DNA of 13,546 nt from Verrucomicrobiales bacterium (lineage in GTDB: Bacteria; Verrucomicrobiota; Verrucomicrobiae; Limisphaerales; UBA9464). This document shows, in pieces, positions 7,281 through 13,546 of this stretch. The stretch spans positions 1-13,546 of the forward strand of contig SXXZ01000397.1 in assembly GCA_005789375.1 (NCBI GenBank), given 5' to 3'. The notes beneath the pieces were generated by a model. The model saw only the letters and a program-made list of their open reading frames with translations, had not been told where the DNA came from and did not search any database. Each line of letters starts with the position of its first letter. Position 1 is the first letter of the stretch. The position numbers were made by a program, and so were the translations under genes.

Positions 7281-9011
7281 ATGAGAATGACGACCTGGAC
7301 GAAACTCACCGCAACCCTGATGTCGGTTCTGGTCATCGCGACGACCGCTCTGGCTGCGGAAGCATCGATGGATCACTTGGTTATTTCTGTGAATCCAAAG
7401 ATTCTCAGGCCCACAACCCAGCCGAACCTTTTCGGAGCACTCACCCTCACGGCCATCGACGCCCACGGCGCTGAGCAGTCTGTGCCGATTTCCGAGGCCG
7501 CGATCACGGTCAAAACCAAGGTCGCCAGCGGCGGTGTCACCGTGGCTGTCCTCAAGAACGGAAAGATCATTCCCAAGGAAGGCGGTGTTGCCACCGTCGA
7601 GGCCGTGGTTCGACGAGACGGCCGGGAGTTCAAGGCGAGCACCGACGTGGTCGTGAGCCCATTCTACCGCGACTACCATCAGGCGTTGGTGCTGAAGCTG
7701 TTCCTCGGCATGGAAGGCGAGCCGGTGGAGCGCTTGGCCAATGATCCTACCTTTCGGAAAGGCCACGAAGTTTTTTGCACCTTCGAAGAGGCGCTCGAAG
7801 TCATTCGCAAGACCGACAACCTGACGCGCGGAATCCCCAAGATCATTTACCTGGTGGGTTGGCAGAAGGGCGGGCACGACCACGGTTATCCGGCCTGGAG
7901 CGAGGTCAACCCGCGTCTCAAGCGTCCACACGATGCCACCGCTCTCGCGAGCCTCCGATGGCTGATCCGCGAAGGCCGGAAGCACAACACGACCGTCAGC
8001 CTGCACCTCAACATGGTGGATGCGTACCGGCACAGCCCCCTGTGGGACGAGTACGTGGCTCACGACTGTTTTGCCAAAGATGAGAGCGGAAACCTGCTGG
8101 TGGCGGGCATACAAGTGAAGGGCGATGACATGTACAATGTGGTCTATCCCAAGGAATGGGCGGCCGGTTTGGCGCAGCGGCGCATAGATGCGCTCATTAA
8201 GATGATTCCTGAGCTGAAGGCGGGGCACACGATCCACATCGATGTGTTCATTGCCAACCGCGATGGCGGAAAACCCCTTAGCCCCTGGCATGCGAAGCCC
8301 GAGAACGGTGGCCTGACACCGGAAAAATACGTCGAGACACAGCGGCAGATTTTCCATTACTGGCGGGACCGAGGGTTCGATGTCACGGGCGAGGGAACGG
8401 GTTGGGCACATCCGCCCGGCGAGCACTTTGTTGGATTGCAGCCGATGTCGTGGTGGTACTCATGGAACCCCATGGAGGTTCCGGAAAGCTTGGGTGCGCG
8501 GGGTCGCACGGACCGTGAAGGGGATGGCGACTTCCGCTTCGGTTCGAGCATGCATGGCGAGGAAATCTGGAAACAGGACAAGGACAGGCTGCCGGGATTT
8601 CTCGGGATGTTCTGCCGCACCACTCTGCCTTGGTACTACCTCGGCCGACTGGACCGGTTGAAGGTGGAAGCCGGCGCAGTTCACTACAGCGGCGGGGTCA
8701 TCGCGCGGACCGAAGACGGCAAGAAGATCATCCGCAAAGGGCCGTTCCTGCTGCGCGAAAACGACGACCTGTTCGTCCCCGCGTTGTGGAACCCCAGGGA
8801 GATCGTGGCCTACAGCCGGCAGGGCTACACCGACAAGTCCTGGCAAGTGCCCGCCGACTGGGCTTCGGTCAAGCAAGTGACTGTCCAGAACATCACCTTG
8901 CAAGGACTCGCTTCCGACAAGACAACGGTTCCGGTGATCGACGGAGCCCTTCGATTAACGCTCAAGGCCGACCAAGCGGTGTCGATCGTGCCCATAGTGC
9001 GCCACCGTTGA
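7281..9011 (+). CDS. GH101-like endo-alpha-N-acetylgalactosaminidase
   Basis: A 576-residue exported glycosidase-like protein. The signal peptide is about residues 1-26 (MRMTTWTKLTATLMSVLVIA, then TTALAA). Residues 30-125 look like an Ig-type beta-sandwich. The catalytic barrel shows the GH101 signature: IYLVGWQKGGHDHGYPAW at 189-206 and SLHLNMVDAY at 240-249. HIDVFIANRDGG has the candidate nucleophile Asp321, and VTGEGTGW the candidate acid/base Glu371. GH101 enzymes release the core disaccharide Gal-beta-1,3-GalNAc from Ser/Thr of mucin-type glycoproteins with retention. Known members are usually over 1000 residues with many accessory domains, so this is a minimal version. The Asp-Glu spacing of 50 residues is longer than the 32-33 I recall for characterised enzymes, so activity and specificity are uncertain. 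ATG 7281 was chosen to place the signal peptide; a start at 7287 is equally possible. Confidence 0.8.
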   Translation: MRMTTWTKLTATLMSVLVIATTALAAEASMDHLVISVNPKILRPTTQPNLFGALTLTAIDAHGAEQSVPISEAAITVKTKVASGGVTVAVLKNGKIIPKEGGVATVEAVVRRDGREFKASTDVVVSPFYRDYHQALVLKLFLGMEGEPVERLANDPTFRKGHEVFCTFEEALEVIRKTDNLTRGIPKIIYLVGWQKGGHDHGYPAWSEVNPRLKRPHDATALASLRWLIREGRKHNTTVSLHLNMVDAYRHSPLWDEYVAHDCFAKDESGNLLVAGIQVKGDDMYNVVYPKEWAAGLAQRRIDALIKMIPELKAGHTIHIDVFIANRDGGKPLSPWHAKPENGGLTPEKYVETQRQIFHYWRDRGFDVTGEGTGWAHPPGEHFVGLQPMSWWYSWNPMEVPESLGARGRTDREGDGDFRFGSSMHGEEIWKQDKDRLPGFLGMFCRTTLPWYYLGRLDRLKVEAGAVHYSGGVIARTEDGKKIIRKGPFLLRENDDLFVPALWNPREIVAYSRQGYTDKSWQVPADWASVKQVTVQNITLQGLASDKTTVPVIDGALRLTLKADQAVSIVPIVRHR

Positions 9012-9131
9012 AGAGGGCCGACAAACCGTATCAGCCAGTTTCCGAAGTTAAGGCAGCAGTCGTGCCCTTCAGTGAATGCCACCTGAAACACGTTATTCAG
9101 TGGGCGATTCATTGCCTGGCAGTGGTCCTGA

Positions 9132-9383
9132 CCCTACCTCGTCGGGAACGTGTTCAAGGGCAGGGTAGAAGGGATGGCCGAGGCGTTCACTAGCCTTCAA
9201 GACCAACTCCAACGCGAACGCCGTGCCATGGAGAAGACCTGAAAGGAGCGCGAGAAGCAGATGGAGCGCGTCATCAACAATACCGTTGGTCTCTACGGCG
9301 ACATGCAATGCGTCATCGGTGGCCTGATTCCCACCAACGACGCGCTCGAACTCGAGTCGGAGGCCTTGCTCGACGGTCGGTAG
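9132..9383 (+). pseudogene. DUF2130-like protein, C-terminal remnant with stop
   Basis: One frame, bounded upstream by a stop at 9129-9131, reads YLVGNVFKGRVEGMAEAFTS, then LQDQLQRERRAMEKT, a TGA at 9240-9242, and KEREKQMERVINNTVGLYGD followed by MQCVIGGLIP to a TAG at 9381-9383. The blocks resemble the C-terminal region of DUF2130 proteins, in which a Trp usually stands where the TGA is (TGG to TGA). The rest of the gene is absent, and no start codon with a ribosome binding site precedes the fragment. This is a dead 3' fragment. The assignment is from recalled motifs (EAF-x-S-LQ, RAM, REKQ-x-x-RV-x-x-NT, YGD). Confidence 0.7.
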
Positions 9384-9568
9384 GTGCCTACTGACGAAGG
9401 GTTCTGCTCACCGACTTCGATGGGGTAGTGTTACAGAAAATAAGCAAATAAAGCGAATTTCAAAGTTTGCACAACGGGGTTCTCAGTGTGCCTATGGCAC
9501 CAACTAAATTTTAGTCTGTGCTTCGGTCGAGTATATTTTCTGTGCTTTTTAAAATTTGACGTGCTTAA
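9384..9568. other. AT-rich spacer
   Basis: The region from about 9430 to 9580 is clearly richer in A and T than everything around it, with runs such as AAATTTTAG, TATATTTTCTG, TTTTTAAAATTTG and AAAATTTTTT. I see no convincing gene in it. An open frame starting at 9486 is rich in Phe, Leu and Cys, as expected from chance translation of AT-rich DNA. It may hold a promoter for the downstream genes or be the scar of an insertion; neither can be decided from the sequence. Confidence 0.5.
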
Positions 9569-9754
9569 AATTTTTTACCGAGATGTCCTCATTGCTGCAA
9601 GGGTGTGGCCAAGAATCCTTCGAGGTGCCCTCACTGCGAGCGTTGGCTGGTCAGTAATCCTGAGTGGCAACATCTGAAGCGGGTACGTCGGAGTGTGGCC
9701 ATTGGATTGGCCGTGGCGGCAATCGGGGCGATCGCTTTCTGGGTGGCCCGATAG
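9569..9754 (+). pseudogene. Small zinc-ribbon plus membrane-anchor ORF, start missing
   Basis: Sixty-one codons are open between a TAA at 9566 and a TAG at 9752-9754. The product starts NFLPRCPHCCKGVAKNPSRC and continues PHCERWL. Cys6, Cys9, Cys20 and Cys23 give CX2C-X10-CX2C, a canonical zinc-ribbon spacing. A basic stretch KRVRR (37-41) precedes a hydrophobic helix at 42-60 (SVAIGLAVAAIGAIAFWVA) and a final Arg, so the ribbon should be cytoplasmic with the C-terminus in the membrane. There is no ATG, GTG or TTG before the first CPHC. GTG 9605 would remove half of the ribbon. A GTG at 9561 reads VLKIF in another frame and would join this one by a one-base change in the T6 run at 9571-9576. 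The gene is therefore probably frameshifted, or truncated by the AT-rich segment. It lies 81 bases before the sigma factor gene. Confidence 0.5.
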
Positions 9755-9801
9755 TGACACCGGATTCCCAGCTTAAGACGGAAGTACGTTGGACGCGGTC
9801 G

Positions 9802-9817
9802 TGGCAAACAGGCTGCT
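9802..9817 (+). promoter_or_regulatory. Sigma-54-like -24/-12 element before the sigma factor gene
   Basis: TGGCAAACAGGCTGCT matches the sigma-54 consensus TGGCAC...TTGC at the TGGCA block and at TGC plus the following T, with GG and GC exactly 12 bases apart. It would start transcription near 9828, only about 8 bases before the ATG at 9836, leaving no room for a Shine-Dalgarno. No activator gene is in the window. Such short patterns arise by chance, so this is a weak candidate. Confidence 0.22.
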
Positions 9818-9835
9818 TTATATCTAGCTCGATCG

Positions 9836-10426
9836 ATGAATTGTGAAACCACAGATCTAAACCTTCTGAAATCGCTCAAGGACATTGAAAACACGGATGC
9901 GTGGAGTCGATTCGACCAGCTTTATCGCCTGCCAATTGTCACTCAATGTCGCAGCGTAGGGTTGACCCTCGATCAGGCTGAGGAGGTAGTTCAGGAATGT
10001 TTCATCAAGTGTTTTCGATATCTTCCCTCGTTTGAATACTCGGTGGCTGTGGGACGATTTCGAGAATGGCTGAATCTCACGGTCAATCAGCTGATTGCTG
10101 GACACTTTCAGGCTTCGATTCGATCAGACCAACTTAAAACCGCCTATGCCGCATTGGTGCGCAATTTTAGCGGTACTGACGGAGAGCCTACTGGAAGTCC
10201 CTCAGTCTTCGAATACGAACTGATTACCATGGCGTTCCGACGAACTCAGGCTGAAGTGGAACCGAAGAGTTGGCAGGTATTCGAAGCTTACGTGATCCAC
10301 GGGCTCAAATCCAACGAAGTGGCTTGGCAGTTCGGAGTGAGCGCTATCTCGGTGCGGGTGACTACACATCGTGTACGGAAGATTCTGCAACGAAACTGGA
10401 GGCTTATCCAAGAGGGCCCCTTCTAA
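9836..10426 (+). CDS. ECF-type RNA polymerase sigma factor
   Basis: A 196-residue sigma-70 family protein with only regions 2 and 4. Region 2 covers about 22-90: AWSRFDQLY, then GLTLDQAEEVVQECFIKCFR (core binding and promoter melting), then FEYSVAVGRFREWLNLTVNQ. A 50-residue linker follows. Region 4 covers about 144-190: SWQVFEAYVIHGLKSNEVAW with helix-turn-helix QFGVSAISVRVTTHRVRKIL. The W.vFe...g.....VA form of region 4 is typical of Planctomycetes/Verrucomicrobia ECF factors, several groups of which are encoded beside Ser/Thr kinases rather than anti-sigma factors. Here too no anti-sigma gene is seen. A kinase-like gene starts directly after its stop (TAA then ATG), so the two are surely co-translated. 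The start at 9836 lacks a clear ribosome binding site but gives the normal N-terminus. Confidence 0.9.
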   Translation: MNCETTDLNLLKSLKDIENTDAWSRFDQLYRLPIVTQCRSVGLTLDQAEEVVQECFIKCFRYLPSFEYSVAVGRFREWLNLTVNQLIAGHFQASIRSDQLKTAYAALVRNFSGTDGEPTGSPSVFEYELITMAFRRTQAEVEPKSWQVFEAYVIHGLKSNEVAWQFGVSAISVRVTTHRVRKILQRNWRLIQEGPF

Positions 10427-11965
10427 ATGACGCCACCTCCCGATTTTCCGAGCTCTATGGTGGAGCACGCGGGACCGATTGTTAGAGTTCGCAGTTTGTC
10501 GAGTCGGCTGAATCGAGATGTCTATCTGGTGGAAGACCGTCATGGTCAGATTCGGGTCTTTAAGCTCCACCGTAACCTGACATCCAAAACGATCGCGGAC
10601 TTCCTAGACGTTCGGACGCGTCTCTCGAAAGGCCCGACAAACGGGCACTTGAAACCAGTCCTGGCTTTTGGAGGGGATCATTCGACGGTTTGGGAAGAGC
10701 TCCCTCCAGCAGACGACGCCGAAAATGAGATTATCGCCTTCGATGAGTATTCTCCACAGCACCCGCAGCGATCCAATTCCTCTTCAAAAGATCAGTCCTT
10801 GGAGTTAGCCGTTGAGGTTGGGTTCGCGGCCTGTAGTGCTCTCGTCGTACTGGCGGGCATGGGTCTGACGCACGGTGACGTCAAACGGACCAATATCCTT
10901 CGAATCAATGGTCGGTGGGTGCTGGGGGATTTTGACACCGTCTGTTCCAACTCGGTTGAGAATCCGCCGACCGCATCAACCGAGGGATACGTTCCGCCCG
11001 GCGGCGATGATGGCGGAGGACGCGACTGCTACGCCCTCGGCAAGCTGATGTATGAACTATGGACGGGGTGCGATCGTTTGGAATATCCAACGATGCCATC
11101 CTGGTTGATGAAGTCTCGATGGAACCGGGCGGATCGCCTGTTGAACGACACAATCTGCCGCTTGTGCTCCCCGCTAGCGACGCGGCGTCTGCGAGATATT
11201 GAGGTGATCCAAAGAGTCCTGAATGCACTCGAACACCGAGACCAGTTGGCAATTGAACAAGCGGAAGTCTTAGTCCGCAGCCGGCGGCCGCAGTGGAAGC
11301 GCCCGTTTGTCATTCTTGCTATGGTAGGGATTGTGTTGGTTGTGTGGCTGTATGCCACAACCACGCGATTTGAATTGTGGGACGGACAGCCGGTTGTTTT
11401 CAGTTCTTATCGTCACCCCAGTGGCATCAACAACGGGCACGCCCGCTGGGGCAGCAATGGCATTCGTAACCTGTGGATGTTGTTCAACACCCACGCGACG
11501 CTATCCAAACCTCTTCAGCAGAATGAAGTGTTGGAGTTCTCACTAAAGAAGGAGGTTTGGAGAGGTCACATTGGACTATACCTCAGCACAACCCCGTTTC
11601 ACGCACTTCACGATCAGTTGTTTAGTCACCGAGAGAACTTCGGCGGGATCGATCACCTGCTGCTTTTCCATGTGGATGGCGATTCATTGGTGCCCCCTAC
11701 GATCTTTAAGGACGGCAAGGCCATTGAGTTTCCCTCTTCCAATTGGAAGATCGCATTCACCAACAACACGCTGGCAACGTACACAATCCAACTCAAGGTC
11801 ATGCCGAATGAGTATCTGTGGAGTGTATCGGCGGGTGGTGTTTTTCTCGCAGAGGGACACTACCTGAGAGACCCGAGCAAGCCCGAGTACCTGAACATTT
11901 ACACTTTCGACAACACCGTTTGCTATCTGAGCGGCTTGAAGATGGCCAAGCAAAACTCAGACTAA
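10427..11965 (+). CDS. Transmembrane Ser/Thr kinase-like protein
   Basis: This 512-residue protein has a cytoplasmic kinase-like domain (about 18-270), one membrane helix (about 294-310, FVILAMVGIVLVVWLYA, preceded by RRPQWKR) and an extracytoplasmic domain (311-512) of unknown type rich in beta-strand patterns. Kinase landmarks are VFKL with Lys46, the catalytic loop THGDVKRTNIL (Asp151, Lys153, Asn156), LGDFD at 167-170 and DCYALGKLMYELWTG at 200-214. Two are altered: HGD replaces HRD, and DFD replaces DFG. The glycine loop near 23-35 (SLSSRLNRDVYLV) lacks its glycines. It may be a weak kinase or a pseudokinase. The ATG directly follows the sigma factor stop, with GAGGG about 10 bases upstream. 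The likely role is to sense an outside signal and control the sigma factor, by phosphorylation or binding. Confidence 0.82.
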   Translation: MTPPPDFPSSMVEHAGPIVRVRSLSSRLNRDVYLVEDRHGQIRVFKLHRNLTSKTIADFLDVRTRLSKGPTNGHLKPVLAFGGDHSTVWEELPPADDAENEIIAFDEYSPQHPQRSNSSSKDQSLELAVEVGFAACSALVVLAGMGLTHGDVKRTNILRINGRWVLGDFDTVCSNSVENPPTASTEGYVPPGGDDGGGRDCYALGKLMYELWTGCDRLEYPTMPSWLMKSRWNRADRLLNDTICRLCSPLATRRLRDIEVIQRVLNALEHRDQLAIEQAEVLVRSRRPQWKRPFVILAMVGIVLVVWLYATTTRFELWDGQPVVFSSYRHPSGINNGHARWGSNGIRNLWMLFNTHATLSKPLQQNEVLEFSLKKEVWRGHIGLYLSTTPFHALHDQLFSHRENFGGIDHLLLFHVDGDSLVPPTIFKDGKAIEFPSSNWKIAFTNNTLATYTIQLKVMPNEYLWSVSAGGVFLAEGHYLRDPSKPEYLNIYTFDNTVCYLSGLKMAKQNSD

Positions 11966-12071
11966 TCAGCTAGAAAGAATTTCATTCGGGGGGCCGGCGG
12001 TAGGGGTTAAACTGACGACCGACGGTTCACGAAACTCCAGCTGAGTGCCGCGAATTGCACTGCGACCTGAA

Positions 12072-13265
12072 TCACCGGCCTTTCCAACGGCGGCGCAAGT
12101 CCATCAGTTGTCGGGTGGCCCGGAATGATAGCCAGTCTAAGCCCGGGGGCCGCGCTGGTAAGGGGCGTCGGGGAAGGGGAGGTTGGCTGGCGATGTGCCT
12201 CAGGAATGCGGCGAAGGTGGCCCGGTACACCGCCGAGGCATGGCCGTGGACGCGGTCACTCGCCCGGCGGCGGACGGTTTCAATGCGCGCGGTTGGCCAT
12301 CGGGCCAGATCGCTGATCAATGCGGCCAAGGCCGCTAGGTCGCCGGCCGGATAAGCCAATAGGGGATCGACCTCCGCGGCATAACGGTCACCGCCGCTAC
12401 CAATGGCCGGGTGGATGGGGATCACGCCGGCGGCCATGGCTTCGAGCAGCGCTATGGGTGTGCCTTCGTAATCGCTGACGAAGAGCAGGGCGTCCCAGCT
12501 CGATAGAATGCTCCAATACTCGGCGCCCGATTTTCGACCGTGAAAAACGAACCGCTTTCGATCGGGTAATTGCCTCTCCAGCCACGCTCGTTCGGGTCCA
12601 TCACCCAGAAATTCGAGTTGGTATTGGATGCCTGCTGCATCCAATCGGTTCACCAGTTCAGGAATGCGGTCGATGCGCTTCTGTTCGTGGGCCAGGCGGC
12701 CACAGAAACCCAGGCGGAGCGGGGAACCCCACGGGCGGTTCGGCCTAGGCAGGTCGGCGGGTGGGTCGATGGGATACAGTACCCGGAGTAACCGGTCGGG
12801 AGACAGGTCTGGCCGGGCTTGCATCACGCGCTCGGCGATGCGGTCGTTGACACAGGCGAAGCCGTCGGCCCAGTGAGCCCGGGTTTGCAACTGCTCTTCG
12901 AGCCCGGGCGTGTCGCTGTGTAAGTACAAGATGCGGCGGGCCGGCGGGAACAAGTCGTCGAAATACGGCCAACCCCAGGTCGTGTGGTAAACGACCACGT
13001 CGGCCTGCCAGTTGGGCACGGCTTCAGAAACCCGTCGGCGCGCTTGCCGAATAGATAAGTTATCCCGGAAACCCAAGAATCGAGCGCGAGGCCAACCGGG
13101 TGCGGGATCTTCCCAGAAGACGAGGAACCGCGAATCAATCCCTTGGTCCGCATCGGTGTCATGGTGAGATCGCAACACCGACTCGACGCCTCCGAGTCCC
13201 GCGAACTGGGTGCCCAACGACAGCGCCTTCAATGGGGACGGCGGGGGCGACTCAGTCGGCCTCAT
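12072..13265 (-). CDS. GT4-type glycosyltransferase
   Basis: A 397-residue cytoplasmic or membrane-associated glycosyltransferase of the GT-B fold. The N-terminal donor/acceptor half has GLGGVESVLRSH at 23-34 and YHTTWGWPYFDDLFPPAR at 93-110. The nucleotide-sugar half begins LGFCGRLAHEQKRIDRIPEL at 185-204 (Arg190 and Lys196 are candidate phosphate contacts). It continues FLGDGPERAWLE at 219-230, FHGRKSGAEYW at 241-251 and DYEGTPIALLEAMAAG at 265-280, with the EX7E pair Glu267 and Glu275. Family members build cell-surface glycans or glycolipids; donor and acceptor cannot be named. An in-frame upstream extension to 13493 is rejected because it would read through the Rieske gene in another frame. 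The ATG at 13263-13265 overlaps the end of that gene by 14 bases, indicating translational coupling. Confidence 0.9.
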   Translation of the reverse strand: MRPTESPPPSPLKALSLGTQFAGLGGVESVLRSHHDTDADQGIDSRFLVFWEDPAPGWPRARFLGFRDNLSIRQARRRVSEAVPNWQADVVVYHTTWGWPYFDDLFPPARRILYLHSDTPGLEEQLQTRAHWADGFACVNDRIAERVMQARPDLSPDRLLRVLYPIDPPADLPRPNRPWGSPLRLGFCGRLAHEQKRIDRIPELVNRLDAAGIQYQLEFLGDGPERAWLERQLPDRKRFVFHGRKSGAEYWSILSSWDALLFVSDYEGTPIALLEAMAAGVIPIHPAIGSGGDRYAAEVDPLLAYPAGDLAALAALISDLARWPTARIETVRRRASDRVHGHASAVYRATFAAFLRHIASQPPLPRRPLPARPPGLDWLSFRATRQLMDLRRRWKGR

Positions 13266-13546
13266 GCACAGGTGCGTTGGGAGTTTTGGGAATGAGTTGA
13301 ACCCAGACCCGGCCGTCTTGAATTCGGGTGGGAAAGGATTGCAGGGGTTTGTCTGGCCGTGTGAGGCCGACACCGCTGCGGGCATCGTAGGCCCAACCGT
13401 GCAGTGGGCAGTGCAAGGTGCACCCATCCAAGTACCCAGAACCCATGGATCCGCCACGATGCGGGCAGGCGTCTTCGACCGCATGGAATCCATCGTCCAA
13501 GCACACGAGGGCGATTCGGACGCCCCGGGCTTCGATGGTTCTGCAA
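13252..13546 (-). CDS. Rieske-type 2Fe-2S ferredoxin, 5' end outside window
   Basis: The 97 visible C-terminal residues carry both halves of a Rieske cluster site: DACPHRGGSMGSG (C-x-H) and LHCPLHGWAYDARSG (C-x2-H), with 16 residues between the first His and the second Cys. They bind a 2Fe-2S centre through two Cys and two His. The rest (QSFPTRIQDGRVWVQL) is the usual terminal strand pair. Such small NirD/BphF-like proteins act as soluble electron carriers or as domains of larger oxygenases. The reading frame runs off the window edge at 13546 with residues RIALVCLDDGFHAVED visible, so the N-terminus and true length are unknown. A GTG at 13504-13506 inside the fold is not a credible start. It is in operon with the overlapping glycosyltransferase gene downstream. 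Confidence 0.88.
   Translation of the reverse strand, partial: CRTIEARGVRIALVCLDDGFHAVEDACPHRGGSMGSGYLDGCTLHCPLHGWAYDARSGVGLTRPDKPLQSFPTRIQDGRVWVQLIPKTPNAPVHEAD

Noticed and set aside
7260..8426. A 388-codon open frame on the minus strand
   Set aside because: It is antisense to the GH101-like gene, whose motifs are clear; the translation shows no family signature.
9486..9677. A 63-codon open frame across the AT-rich spacer
   Set aside because: The product is Phe/Leu/Cys-rich with no pattern, and its second half overlaps the zinc-ribbon frame, which has a real motif. Only its segment from 9561 may matter as the lost start of that ORF.
11966..12071. Terminator between the convergent kinase-like and glycosyltransferase genes
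   Set aside because: I looked for a GC-rich stem with a T-run on either strand and found none convincing.
13266..13493. Longer N-terminus for the glycosyltransferase
   Set aside because: The extra residues are the out-of-frame reading of the Rieske gene (CPHRGG region); the ATG at 13265 starts directly before the GT-B fold.

Overview
The window is GC-rich and fits a soil or aquatic member of the PVC group, most likely a Verrucomicrobiota species. The case rests on the protein families present: a PQQ-type beta-propeller opening with a WTQFRGPNGDG motif, a helical-repeat plus beta-sandwich exported protein, an ECF sigma factor fused in operon to a membrane Ser/Thr kinase-like protein, a remnant REP-associated (Y1/IS200-like) transposase and a DUF6036-type nucleotidyltransferase remnant. 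No rRNA, tRNA or CRISPR was seen. The taxonomic call is an inference from families remembered, not from a search.

Layout. Positions 1-620 are a decayed edge: the 3' end of a REP-associated transposase with an internal deletion, a 3 x 12 bp tandem repeat directly after it, and about 360 bp in which I recognise no gene. Next, on the minus strand, comes an intact AAA+ ATPase of the AAA_14/DUF4143 type (621-1859) with a palindrome just upstream of its start. Divergent from it is a two-gene, toxin-antitoxin-like unit. Its first gene (DUF6036-like nucleotidyltransferase) has lost its middle, while its second gene (2193-2573) is intact and keeps the ATGA overlap and ribosome binding site.

Positions 2798-7105 hold four same-strand genes with short gaps: an exported helical-repeat/beta-sandwich protein, an exported PQQ-like propeller protein, a probable lipoprotein of the isochorismatase fold, and a SAM methyltransferase with an N-terminal Cys4 site. 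The first three have export signals and probably form one cell-envelope operon. A GH101-like endo-alpha-N-acetylgalactosaminidase with a signal peptide follows separately (7281-9011).

Positions 9012-9835 are a second decayed zone. It holds the C-terminal end of a DUF2130-like gene with an in-frame stop, an AT-rich stretch, and a small zinc-ribbon plus transmembrane ORF without a usable start. Downstream lies an ECF sigma factor (9836-10426) abutting a transmembrane kinase-like protein with a roughly 200-residue extracytoplasmic domain (10427-11965). This pair has no visible anti-sigma factor and is the most interesting regulatory unit here. The right end, on the minus strand, is a Rieske-type ferredoxin (cut by the window edge) overlapping a GT4-type glycosyltransferase.

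The best candidates for something undescribed are the sigma/kinase-like pair with the broken zinc-ribbon membrane ORF upstream, the three-gene exported cluster, and the two defence- or mobile-type loci that carry the same kind of internal deletion.
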